Origin: Candidatus Aminicenantes bacterium UBA6228
GTDB taxonomy: Bacteria; Acidobacteriota; Aminicenantia; Aminicenantales; Saccharicenantaceae
Direction of reading: 5' to 3'
Assembly (NCBI GenBank): GCA_002441005.1
Contig: DJWO01000002.1
Coordinates: 76,326-140,325, forward strand
Length of the DNA stretch: 64,000 nucleotides
The translations under genes were made by a program, and so were the position numbers. The stretch's first letter is position 1, and every line of letters starts with the position of its first letter. The notes under the pieces are model-generated. The model had not been told where the DNA came from. It ran no database searches and saw only the letters and a list, made by a program, of their open reading frames with translations. This document shows positions 27,220 to 35,897 of the stretch, one piece after another.

Positions 27220-29547
27220 ATGACCATCTCAGAAAGAGCCACGAAAATAGGTGCTTCCCCGACCTTAAAAATATCGGCTAAAGCCAGGGCGATGAGGGCG
27301 GAAGGCCTGGATGTCATTGATTTAAGCCTGGGGGAACCAGATTTCCCCACGCCAGAAAATATCAAGGCGGCCGGTATTAAGGCCATCCAGCAAAACTTCA
27401 CCAAATATACCGAAAATGACGGCATCCTTGAGCTGAGGAAAGCGGTCTGCCAGAGGCTCAAAGAAGATTACGGTTTGGAATATAAGCCGTCGGAAGTCCT
27501 GGTGTCGAGCGGGGCCAAAAATTCCCTGTTTAATTTGATTGAAGCCATCGTCAATGAGGGCGATGAAGTCATTGTGCCGGCTCCTTACTGGGTGACTTAT
27601 CCGGAGGGCGTCAGTCTGGTCAAGGGGAAACCGGTCATTGTTGAGACCAGGGAAGAAGATGGATTTTTGCTTACCCCCGAAAAATTGAGAGAAGCGATCT
27701 CGCCTTCGACCAGGGCTATTATCCTTAATAACCCGAGCAACCCGACGGGAGCAGCTTATGGACGCGAACAGCTGGAGGCTCTGGCTGAGGTTATAAGGAA
27801 AGAGGACATTTATGTCATCGCCGATGAGATTTACAGCCGGCTGGTCTATGACGGTTTTAAATTCGTGAGTTTTGCCGCCCTGGGCGAAGATATCAAGAAA
27901 AAGACAATCATTATTACCGGCGTTTCCAAGACTTATTCAATGACCGGCTGGAGAATAGGTTTTGCCGCCGGGCCGGCCGAAATCATAAACGCCATGTCGA
28001 AGGTTCAGAGTCACACCACCTCCAATGCCTGTTCAATTTCCCAGAAAGCCAGCGTCGAAGCGGTGGGCGGGCCGCAGTTTGAGGTTAACCGGATGGTGGC
28101 TGAGTTTCAGAGAAGACGGAACTATGTGCTGATGAAGCTTCAGCAGATGGCGGGGATCAGCTGTTTTAAACCGCAGGGAGCTTTTTATGTCTTCCCCAAT
28201 GTCAGGTCGTTTTACGGGAAAGAAGCTGGCGGGATTCAGATCAGAAATTCATACGGGCTGGCCTATTATCTTTTGAAAGAAGCCAGGGTGGCTATCGTGC
28301 CAGGAGATGCTTTTGGAGCCGATGATTATATCCGGATCTCTTATGCCACTTCGATGGAGAATCTGGAAAAGGGGCTGGAGCGGATGGCCGGGGCGCTGGC
28401 CAGGCTCAAGACCGCTAAGAAAGTAAAGAAGATTTATCTTCAGAATTATGTCACCAAGGTCAGAAAGCCGGTGCCGGTGGAGGTGGTGGGCGAGCTGAAG
28501 GTCCGGGATGCCTTAGTCACGGAAATAGAAAGCCACCTCGGCTATGACAATTATTACGAGTGGAATGCCAATATCAACGGGACAATTGTTCAGCTGCGGA
28601 CCAATGTGGGGCATCTGGCTGATTTCTGGGTGGAGAACTGGTTCCCGGGACAGCTCGAAGCCGGGTTGGAGCCGCAGGCGGTAATTTACGCCGTGGATAA
28701 TATCCCGGGAAGAGAGCCGCGGGCTTACTATCATCCTGAGACCAGAACGGGGCTGCTGATTAACGCCGATAATTATGGATCGCTGAGGAAGCTGGCCCTG
28801 GGCATGGTGATAGACTCGGAAGAACATTTAGGGATTAACGCCATCCGGGGAATGGCGGTCGCCCTGGACGGAAAGAGCCTGGTTCTCGTGGGGCAGCCGG
28901 GAACGAAGAAGACCGAGTTGTTTTTTGAACTGCTGAAGGGCGCGGGGGTTCAGGCTCAGACCAATGAGATAGTTTTTGTCAGATTCTCAGGCAACCAGGC
29001 CATGGCGGATAGTGTCGAGAGGAAATTTTTTATCCCGGCTAACACTGTTGAACTTGATGACCGGCTGGCCAAACTTTTTGACCACAGCAAGTGCGAGAAC
29101 GTCGTAAGCAGAAGAGAAGATTGCACCGATCTGAGCTGCCCGATTCAGGCTGACTGCCGGCTGGATAAAGGCGCGCCCTATTGCTTCAGAGCTTCGAATG
29201 AAGCTCAGGCCATGCTCGATCCAGCCTGGCTGGCGGGGAAACAGGGTTATGCCAGAAGAACAAACTTGAAGTCGCTGGTCATTCTGAGAAATGACCGGGT
29301 ATCACCGGCGGTTGTCGAGCTGAAGAAGGATGAAGCTTTGAGGATTCTGGAAAGCGGCGAGCCAGCGGGAGCGGTTAGAACGTCGGGCGCCAGACCACAG
29401 CCATTTTTCAATCCCCATCTTTTAGTCATAAACGAAGACAAACTGGCTATTCAGCGGATGTTTTTTAGCCGGCTGCTCGGCCAGGTTAAATGCTATTTAG
29501 TAAATAGCGGGGTGGCTACACCCGCCGACCTTCAGTCCCTCTTGTAA
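27220..29547 (+). CDS. Class I aminotransferase fused to an HprK/PEPCK-like P-loop domain
   Basis: One uninterrupted 775-residue frame encodes two proteins in one. Residues 1-400 are a complete AspB-type PLP aminotransferase: NNPSNPTG (170-177), ADEIYSRL (201-208) and the PLP-lysine motif SKTYSMTGWRIGF with K237. From about 402 (base 28423) a different domain begins. It has a P-loop, GQPGTKKT (558-565), after a beta strand, five clustered cysteines (625, 635, 640, 646, 655), and a C-terminus (RLLGQVKCYLVNSG..ADLQSLL) resembling HPr-kinase-like/PEPCK-fold proteins. Function of the fusion is unknown; the second domain might phosphorylate or sense a metabolite linked to transamination (inference). 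Confidence 0.8.
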   Translation: MTISERATKIGASPTLKISAKARAMRAEGLDVIDLSLGEPDFPTPENIKAAGIKAIQQNFTKYTENDGILELRKAVCQRLKEDYGLEYKPSEVLVSSGAKNSLFNLIEAIVNEGDEVIVPAPYWVTYPEGVSLVKGKPVIVETREEDGFLLTPEKLREAISPSTRAIILNNPSNPTGAAYGREQLEALAEVIRKEDIYVIADEIYSRLVYDGFKFVSFAALGEDIKKKTIIITGVSKTYSMTGWRIGFAAGPAEIINAMSKVQSHTTSNACSISQKASVEAVGGPQFEVNRMVAEFQRRRNYVLMKLQQMAGISCFKPQGAFYVFPNVRSFYGKEAGGIQIRNSYGLAYYLLKEARVAIVPGDAFGADDYIRISYATSMENLEKGLERMAGALARLKTAKKVKKIYLQNYVTKVRKPVPVEVVGELKVRDALVTEIESHLGYDNYYEWNANINGTIVQLRTNVGHLADFWVENWFPGQLEAGLEPQAVIYAVDNIPGREPRAYYHPETRTGLLINADNYGSLRKLALGMVIDSEEHLGINAIRGMAVALDGKSLVLVGQPGTKKTELFFELLKGAGVQAQTNEIVFVRFSGNQAMADSVERKFFIPANTVELDDRLAKLFDHSKCENVVSRREDCTDLSCPIQADCRLDKGAPYCFRASNEAQAMLDPAWLAGKQGYARRTNLKSLVILRNDRVSPAVVELKKDEALRILESGEPAGAVRTSGARPQPFFNPHLLVINEDKLAIQRMFFSRLLGQVKCYLVNSGVATPADLQSLL

Positions 29548-29559
29548 AGGGTGACTAAA

Positions 29560-29650
29560 CGGTGACGTAACACTCTGTCCCTGTTCTCGCAATTTTGTTT
29601 CATTTATTTTCAATCATTTACTAAATGGGGGGCGATACTCCGTTCTCAAT
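29560..29650. repeat. Degenerate copy of the 119-bp repeat family
   Basis: Between the fusion gene and the broken ATPase, GGTGACGTAACACTCTGTCCCTG (about 29560-29584, one strand) and GGGGCGATACTCCGTTCTC (about 29626-29644) resemble diverged ends of the repeat found intact at 31100 and 34450. Support is by eye only. Confidence 0.35.
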
Positions 29651-29653
29651 TTT

Positions 29654-31043
29654 TTATCTTCCCTCTAAACAGATTCTATCCCCTTTGTATAAGCTAATTT
29701 TTTCGTATCTGGCAAGCTTTATCATTTCAGGGGTGAAACCACTTCGAGAGAAAAGCACATAATAAACTCGAGTCTTGGAATCTCCCCAGCTAACCAGTTG
29801 AGCCTTTCGTTTAAGTTCATTGAAGATGCCAACCCCTACCGGATTTCGGCTCCATTTTACTTCGCCCAAGAGAAGGCTATTTTGCTTGCGGTTTAACCCG
29901 ACTAAATCTATCTCCTGATTTTTGTCCCACCATCTCCCGAGTTTTTCAAATTCGAAGAAAAGGTCGGCTCGCTGTCGAATAATTTGCGCCGCTATTTTCT
30001 CATAAATGAAGGAAAGATAGACTGGCAATTCAGCTTTTATTTCTTCCAGAGCTTTATCGGTCTGGCCCATTTCGAGCTGACCACGTCTCGGGAAAACAAA
30101 CTTAAACCAGAACTGAATAAATTCATCTTTAAACCGATATAAACCCTTCTTACTCTTTAGAGGTTTTTCTTCGGTGACCGGGATCTCCCTTTCAATGATA
30201 TCAAGGTCAGACAGGACCCCTGAATATTTATTAGCTACAGGCTGGGAAATACCGGTGGCCTTAACAATCTCCCCTAACCGCCTTTTCCCTAAGGCAATAG
30301 ACTGAAGTAAAGAAAAATAAAATCTCAGTTCTCTTAATTCTTCCCTTAAAATAAATTCAACCTCATCATATAACGGTTCGCCTCTGGTTAAAATCTGGCT
30401 TTTTAGGTTATTGAAAAAATCTCCCTTCCTTGATAGCCATAGCCAATAGGCTGGAGTTCCTCCGGCAGCAGCAAAATGATGCATATGATCCCCAAAAGAT
30501 TTGCCCGGCCTGAATTTTCGGACATCCTGGAAAGCCAGCGGCTGAAGCTTCTACTGGCCAGTTCTTCTCCCATAGAGAGGAGCTTTATAATTCAATACTT
30601 CAGTTTCCATCATAGCCACACTTGAACCCATCAAAATCAGGTATACCCTGCTCTTAGAAAGATATTCATCCCAGAGCCGCTGGAAAATACCCGTGATTCC
30701 CCCGGTTGGCCTGGATTAGATGGGTAAATTCATCAAAAACCAAAACTAATTTCATATCCTTTTCTTTTATATAACGAAAACTCTCCTCCCAATTGGCAAA
30801 TCCTCGCGTGGTAAGCAGAGGTTCTTTATAATAGTTCCCGAGTTCAACCGAAAATCTACGCAGCTGTTCTTTCTCGTTAGCAGGCTCACTCAGAAAATAG
30901 ACATGCGGTTTCGTGTCGATAAACTTTTTAACCAGCTCTGTTTTGCCCACCCTTCTTTTACCCCAGAGAATAATCATCTGAGCCTGGTCATCTGCCCATT
31001 TTTTCTCCAGAAACTCTAACTCTTTTTCCCGGTTGATAAACAT
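29654..31043 (-). pseudogene. Broken archaeal-type ATPase (PF01637-like with DUF234 C-terminus)
   Basis: Two open pieces, 31043-30666 and 30484-29654, are one gene. The first holds the P-loop GKRRVGKTEL (about 28-37) and Walker B LVLVFDEFTH; the second holds the wHTH and DUF234 nuclease-like end (GEVKWSRNPVG). Reading the minus strand, an extra G in a G5 run (bases 30703-30699) shifts the frame: dropping one G continues GITGIFQRLWDEYLSKSRVY. A TAG at 30553-30551 then sits where this family has Trp (GRRTGQ-stop-KLQPL). After it the frame runs on through HMHHFAAAGGTPAYW. One frameshift plus one nonsense codon make decay more likely than sequencing error. Confidence 0.8.
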
Positions 31044-31099
31044 AACATCCTCCAGATTATTACTGATATACTTTAGAGTATTATACTTTTGGATAAAGA

Positions 31100-31218
31100 G
31101 GGGACGTGATACTCTGTCCCTGGGGACAGAGTATCACGTCCCTAATTTGCAACTCATTTAATTACAACAAGATAGAGATTTGAGATGAGAAAAAAGAGGG
31201 ACAGGGTATCACGTCCCC
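31100..31218. repeat. 119-bp palindromic repeat element, copy 1
   Basis: The element opens GGGGACGTGATACTCTGTCC and at once reads back as GGACAGAGTATCACGTCC, a near-perfect 20-bp-arm hairpin with a 2-base loop. About 60 AT-rich bases follow, then a third inverted end GGGACAGGGTATCACGTCCC. A second copy at 34450-34568 has the same length and differs at only two bases, in the hairpin loop. Its right end supplies the TGA of the neighbouring minus-strand gene. It is probably a REP/MITE-type element; no transposase is present. Confidence 0.85.
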
Positions 31219-32828
31219 ATGATAACTTTTTTAACCCTGGTCCGATAATCGAGAGGGTTGCCGCTGAAGATAACCAGGTCGGCTCGCTTGCCAGGCTCTA
31301 AGCTGCCAATTTTGTCGCCAACACCGATAATTTCGGCGGCATTAATGGTGATGGATTTTAAAGCTTCTTCTTCCGACAGCCCACCTCTTACCGCCAGCGC
31401 CGCCACCAGCGGTAACTCTTCCAGGGCAGCCAGACCATACTGCGTTTCACTCTCCAATGCAATTTTAACTCCAGCTTTATGGAGACGTGCAGCATTGCTT
31501 ATTTCAACGTTTTCTGTTTCCGTCCTTCTTGGCCCAATTCCCATCGGGCCAACAATAACCGGGATCCCTCGCTTGCTTATTTCCTCAGCCACCAGATAGC
31601 CTTCGGCACAGCCTATAAAAACCGCTTTCAGTTTGAACTCATCCACCAACCTGATAGCGCCACTGATATCATCAATTCGGTAGCATTCCATAAAGGCAGG
31701 GATCTCTCCCCTCACCACTTTAGCTAGAGCCTCCAGCTTTAAGTCACGGCGTGGAGGCTGAATCGTGGTCGTGCTCTTCTTTTCCCTTTTGGCCTTAGCC
31801 AGACTGTCGTTATACTCAGCCCACTGACCAGCGTATTCTCTAGCTTCCAGCAAGGCCTGTCGAATCACATAAATATTCCCCATTCTGGTTGATGGCAACC
31901 GCCCTTTGCTGCCGAAAGCCTGCTTTGGTCCCTCGCCTATTGAAAACTTAACTCCGGCTGGCGCCAGTATTTTCATTTCGTCCACAGTCTGGCCCTTGAG
32001 CCGGACCACAGCCGCCTGGCCCCCAATCACCGACCTGCGACCAGGGCAGATAAGCGCAGCCGTAATCCCCGACGCTCTCGCCTGGGCTATTTTTTTGTCA
32101 AAAGGATAAAACCCATCAAGCACATCAAGCTGGGCAACGTTCGGCTCTGATAGCTCTTCATTCTCGCTCTGTCCTCGCTCGTCTACCAGGCCAAGCGATG
32201 AGTGGACATCAATCAGCCCGGGAAGTACCCAGGCCTCCGGTTCATCTATGATTTCAGCTCCTTCCGGGATTGGCAGACCCTTACCGACCGCCTTTATTTT
32301 CTCTCCCTCGACGATGACAACACCATGTTCGATAGGCGGTCCAGCCATAGTCAGAATCTTGCCGGCTTTGATTACCACTACTCTTGGCCCACCGGCCTGA
32401 GAACCAGATTCAGGTTCGCGGCTGGCATATCCGGCATATCCGGCCGCCAGCAATTCCGGATTAAGCAGATTTAACAAGCCCGGCATTAACCAGCTGACCG
32501 CCATCGACAAGGCCATAGCCAGGACCACATCAGCCAGGACAACACCAGTCAACCTCGCCACTCGCCGCTTAGTTCCGTTCAAAAAAATCCGAACTTTAAG
32601 CTTCAAGCCATCTCCGGGCTTGCCTTCGTTTAGGGCTGCTCTTCGGCCAGGACGATGGGCTTCTTTTTTGATGCTGCCCTCGCCGCCGATTGGGGTCGTT
32701 ATTTTTATGACCTCTGTTTTCATCATCGCCCCTTTGACCTCAAAGTCCTTCAGACCTGTTTTCTGATTAATTTTTAGATTGGTTTCATTTGTTTCACAAG
32801 CCAATTGGCAGCTTCTGATATTCCTCAT
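31209..32828 (-). CDS. Amidohydrolase-family protein lacking metal ligands
   Basis: The 539-residue protein is a paralogue of the next gene upstream (32973-34370), with the same imidazolonepropionase-like/M38 layout: a membrane segment (about 92-120), an N-terminal beta sandwich (GKILTMAGPPI..VIVEGEKI), then the TIM barrel. The metal-site HxH reads GLIDVHSSLG, so the second His is lost. Where the paralogue has VHIHVDQADD and LAHAEESYK, this one has MECYRIDD and IGCAEGYL, and the catalytic Asp region TDAD reads LESE. It is probably not a metal hydrolase. ATG 32828 has GGAGG just upstream; a second start at 32723 is possible. The last codons GGG-ACG-TGA belong to the repeat element. Confidence 0.8.
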   Translation of the reverse strand: MRNIRSCQLACETNETNLKINQKTGLKDFEVKGAMMKTEVIKITTPIGGEGSIKKEAHRPGRRAALNEGKPGDGLKLKVRIFLNGTKRRVARLTGVVLADVVLAMALSMAVSWLMPGLLNLLNPELLAAGYAGYASREPESGSQAGGPRVVVIKAGKILTMAGPPIEHGVVIVEGEKIKAVGKGLPIPEGAEIIDEPEAWVLPGLIDVHSSLGLVDERGQSENEELSEPNVAQLDVLDGFYPFDKKIAQARASGITAALICPGRRSVIGGQAAVVRLKGQTVDEMKILAPAGVKFSIGEGPKQAFGSKGRLPSTRMGNIYVIRQALLEAREYAGQWAEYNDSLAKAKREKKSTTTIQPPRRDLKLEALAKVVRGEIPAFMECYRIDDISGAIRLVDEFKLKAVFIGCAEGYLVAEEISKRGIPVIVGPMGIGPRRTETENVEISNAARLHKAGVKIALESETQYGLAALEELPLVAALAVRGGLSEEEALKSITINAAEIIGVGDKIGSLEPGKRADLVIFSGNPLDYRTRVKKVIMGT

Positions 32829-32872
32829 CTTTCCTCCAGAATGTCTAAAACAAAGTCTTCCCGGCGGCTCCT

Positions 32873-32922
32873 CTCATCGTGCCTCATCGTGCCTCATCGT
32901 GCCTTTTCGTGCCTTTTCCCGC
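32873..32922. repeat. Short tandem repeat, 10-bp unit
   Basis: CTCATCGTGC occurs three times in a row, followed by the variants CTTTTCGTGC and CTTTTCCCGC. It fills part of the 144-bp gap between the two amidohydrolase genes. Confidence 0.8.
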
Positions 32923-32972
32923 TTTATTTCTCTTTTTGCGCACGCCGCCCTCATTATGTATTCAAGATTTAT

Positions 32973-34370
32973 TCAGGATTTATTCAGGCCGCTAACGACT
33001 CTCGGACTTTGGTACACCTCAACACCGTCAATAAAGACACGCAGCGCTTCCTCCCGGACATCAAACAGATCCCCGCTCCAGACGACAAGATCAGCCTCTT
33101 TTCCGGGCTCGAGGCTGCCTATCCTTTTCTCGAGTCCCATCAGCCTGGCCGGATTTATGGTGATAGCCCGCAAAGCTTCTTCCGGCTCCAGGCCATATTT
33201 TACGGCAATAGCAGCCTGGCTCCTGAGAAACGGCTGCTGAACAACGTCCGCATCGGTCATGATACAGATCTCAACGCCATGGCGGTGCAGATAATCAGCC
33301 AGATTGACAAGGCGGTTGTCGTCATCGTAAACGATCATTCGTGGACCAACGACCACCGTCACTTTTTCGCGAGCCAGGTCATCGGCCACCTTATAGCTTT
33401 CTTCGGCGTGGGCCAGTGACAGCTTTGCGAAACTAAATTCTTTAGCCAGCCGGACGGCTGTCATGATATCGTCGGCCTGATCAACATGAATATGCACAGG
33501 TATCTGCCGGTCGAGAACCAAGGTCATAGCTTCCTTTTTCAGATCGCGTGGTGGCGGTGTGATAGCCGTCGATGGATTCTTCTTTTTCTCATTTTCATAC
33601 TTTTCCAGGGCGGCACGATAGTCGGCTGCTTCGAGCATGGCCTGTCTCACCAGATAGGCTGTCCCCATTTTGGTCATCGGCATCTGACCCTTTTGAGAAT
33701 AGGCTGCTTTCCGCCCGAGGGCCATTTTCATGTCGGCCGGGAAGAGGATACACATGTTGTCGACTGTTCCGCCGCGAAGCTTGAGGACGGCCGATTGTCC
33801 GCCGATAACATTGCCCGAGCCAGGTCTGATCACAGCCGTCGTGACACCTTCGGCTACCGCCTGCTGGAACTGATTTTTATCAGGTGCGACCCCATCGGGG
33901 TGAATCGAATCAATAATACGAAGCTGCGGTGTAACCGGATCGCTCATCTCATTATCTTCAGTTATCCCGCCACTTGGTCCAAGCCCGAGGTGTGAGTGAG
34001 CGTCAATCAGACCGGGCGTAATAATACAGCCGGAAAGATCGATAACTTCTGCGCCTGCCGGAATCTTCAGGTCTTCACCGATCTCAGAAATCCTACCGCT
34101 TTTGATGATAATCGTGCCACGCTCATAATTCTTACTCGCAGAAGTTAAAATCCTGGCCCCTTTAAGAACGAGAATTCTATCATTATCGGTGGGAGCGTAG
34201 GTGCCAGCCATAACACTACTGATCAAAAAGAGAAGGAGAGAAGACAGAAAAAGCGAGATCGGCCCGAGACAGGGAATCCTAAGAGCTAACCACCGATCAA
34301 CCGGCCCGCTCGAAACCGACTGAATTTCTGCTTGCCTCGGTTCTTTTTTATTAATTCTTTTTAACTCCAT
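32973..34370 (-). CDS. Exported amidohydrolase (imidazolonepropionase-like, M38-type)
   Basis: From the ATG at 34370 the product has 465 residues. A GAGGAG site lies 10 bases upstream; the frame is open to 34502 but that part runs into the repeat element. A long basic N-terminus and a hydrophobic signal segment (ISLFLSSLLLFLISSVMAG) indicate export or membrane anchoring. Metal-binding motifs are intact: GLIDAHSHLG (HxH), VHIHVDQADD, LAHAEESYK and the TDAD segment. It probably hydrolyses a cyclic amide or dipeptide-like substrate; the exact substrate is unknown. It is the likely active member of a tandem pair with the degenerate downstream paralogue. Confidence 0.85.
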   Translation of the reverse strand: MELKRINKKEPRQAEIQSVSSGPVDRWLALRIPCLGPISLFLSSLLLFLISSVMAGTYAPTDNDRILVLKGARILTSASKNYERGTIIIKSGRISEIGEDLKIPAGAEVIDLSGCIITPGLIDAHSHLGLGPSGGITEDNEMSDPVTPQLRIIDSIHPDGVAPDKNQFQQAVAEGVTTAVIRPGSGNVIGGQSAVLKLRGGTVDNMCILFPADMKMALGRKAAYSQKGQMPMTKMGTAYLVRQAMLEAADYRAALEKYENEKKKNPSTAITPPPRDLKKEAMTLVLDRQIPVHIHVDQADDIMTAVRLAKEFSFAKLSLAHAEESYKVADDLAREKVTVVVGPRMIVYDDDNRLVNLADYLHRHGVEICIMTDADVVQQPFLRSQAAIAVKYGLEPEEALRAITINPARLMGLEKRIGSLEPGKEADLVVWSGDLFDVREEALRVFIDGVEVYQSPRVVSGLNKS

Positions 34371-34449
34371 ATGTTTATCACTCCTCATTAACTCCGGGCT
34401 AACTATTGCTCCAATTTTATTAAATTCCCGTCGGGTAGGCAATCCAATT

Positions 34450-34568
34450 GGGGACGTGATACTCTGTCCCCAGGGACAGAGTATCACGTCCCTAATTTGC
34501 AACTCATTTAATTACAACAAGATAGAGATTTGAGATGAGAAAAAAGAGGGACAGGGTATCACGTCCCC
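34450..34568. repeat. 119-bp palindromic repeat element, copy 2
   Basis: Same length and sequence as copy 1 at 31100-31218 except for two loop bases (CCCCAGGG here, CCCTGGGG there). It lies between the amidohydrolase start and plsC, in the same orientation as copy 1, and again its right end supplies the TGA of a minus-strand gene (plsC, 34561-34559). Confidence 0.85.
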
Positions 34569-35245
34569 AATTTTTGAGAAACCTGGGAGGCAAGAGCCGG
34601 GATGTCAGCCGGCGTCTTACCGGCTGTGTCCACCGGTGGATGGAAAATCACCTTAATTTTCCCGCGCCGCGGAAATATTCTGCCTTTCGGCATCAGTTCA
34701 AAAGTCCCCTTAATGGTAATAGGTATAATTGGCACCTGGGCAGCCACCGCTAAAAAAAATCCCCCTCGCTTCAGGTCGTGTAGCTTCCCGTCGCGGCTCC
34801 GCGTCCCTTCCGGAAAAATCAAAAAAGAATAGCCTTTCTCCTTCATCGCCTGGACAGCCTCATCTATGCTTCTTTTGCCACCACTCATTCTTTTTCTATC
34901 GACCGGTATAAAACCGGCAAACCTCATTCCGGCTCCAACCACCGGTATCCTGAAGATGCTTTTCTTGAGGATGACCCTGACCCGCTGCGGGATAACATAA
35001 AACAAAAGCGGGCCATCGAGAAAGCTCACATGATTGGCCACATAGACATAACTTTTCGCCGGGTCAACGTTTTCGCGCCCCTCAACTTCTATTTTGAGCC
35101 CCAGGATCAGCCGGCTCACCCCCATCACCCATTTGCCTATATCCAGAACCGGATCCTTTTTCTTCACCGCCCACAAAACCAGCAGCACCGGGCTAACCAG
35201 GATGATGGCTATCAGATAAAAAATCAGCAAAATGACTGTTCGCAT
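34559..35245 (-). CDS. plsC: 1-acyl-sn-glycerol-3-phosphate acyltransferase (PlsC family)
   Basis: PlsC adds the second acyl chain to make phosphatidic acid. The 228-residue protein has an N-terminal membrane segment (about 3-27), the catalytic NHVSFLD (HX4D) motif at about 70-76 and the phosphate-binding FPEGTRSRDG at about 143-152. Length and motifs are normal. The final three codons (LGT-stop) come from the inserted 119-bp repeat, so the original C-terminus may have been slightly different. The gene is separated from the amidohydrolases by the repeat. Confidence 0.9.
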   Translation of the reverse strand: MRTVILLIFYLIAIILVSPVLLVLWAVKKKDPVLDIGKWVMGVSRLILGLKIEVEGRENVDPAKSYVYVANHVSFLDGPLLFYVIPQRVRVILKKSIFRIPVVGAGMRFAGFIPVDRKRMSGGKRSIDEAVQAMKEKGYSFLIFPEGTRSRDGKLHDLKRGGFFLAVAAQVPIIPITIKGTFELMPKGRIFPRRGKIKVIFHPPVDTAGKTPADIPALASQVSQKLGT

Positions 35246-35500
35246 TTTTCTGCCATTAATGATAGCTGAAGCTGGCCTTTTTTAATAGTTTTATTCATTA
35301 TGACTGAAACGGTTGCCTATCGCCTGGCTATCCTAACTACCCGGCCCCATTCAAGACGGCCAGCGACGGTCACTTCTGATTCTTTCCGCCTTATTCTGGT
35401 CTCTAAGTCTCAGGCCTCAAGCCTTAGATTTCTTTCAGTCTTTGATTTTTTACCAGTTAAAGTTAAAATAAAAACAATAAAGAAGAAAACTGGAGGTAAA

Positions 35501-35677
35501 ATGGCTGGAATAACTTTTGCGGTCATAATTGGCATCATCAACCTGTTACTGGTCCTTTTTCAGGTCAGTACTGGAAAAAGGTGGCTTAAGGTCAACTTCA
35601 TCTGGCACCGCCGCCTGGGAGTAGTGTTGCTGGTAACGGTAGTTATCCATGCTATTTTAGCTGATCTTGGCCTTTGA
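35501..35677 (+). CDS. Small two-helix membrane protein
   Basis: No family recognised. A frame is open from 35300, but the ATG at 35501 has a strong GGAGG 4 bases upstream and begins a compact 58-residue protein, MAGITFAVIIGIINLLLVLF, with two membrane helices and a short basic loop (KVNFIWHRRLG) between them. Histidines at the start and end of the second helix recall haem-binding helices of b-type cytochromes, but with only two helices this is no more than a resemblance. Confidence 0.5.
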   Translation: MAGITFAVIIGIINLLLVLFQVSTGKRWLKVNFIWHRRLGVVLLVTVVIHAILADLGL

Positions 35678-35860
35678 TTTTCCTGTTGACCAGAAGGAAG
35701 CTCGCAGCCGAAGCTCACTTCGTATCATGATCGCGCCGCCGCCCAAATTCCATCCGGTTTTTCTCAGCACAAGAGATACACGAGAAATACATAGACGCAG
35801 ATGACCAATGGGAGAAACTGCTGAAATAGATAAAATATCAGAAAGCCAGGGTAAGAAGAA

Positions 35861-35889
35861 AAAAATAGGAAATATAGATTGTGTCCCCA
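35861..35889 (-). repeat. Short island repeat (REP-like), first copy
   Basis: AAAAATAGGAAATATAG followed by ATTGTGTCCCCA. It is the leftmost member of a family that recurs through 53.2 kb, here directly before the sensor kinase start. Confidence 0.6.
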
Positions 35890-35897
35890 GTTTTAAC

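Noticed and set aside
30484..31043. Reading the ATPase pieces as two separate genes
   Set aside because: The sequence between them continues the same protein after removing one G and reading through one TAG, and neither half alone has a complete domain.
35808..35897. Upstream ATG as the start of the sensor kinase
   Set aside because: The extra 30 codons read through the island repeat and have no kinase character; the membrane helix starts just after the ATG at 35898.
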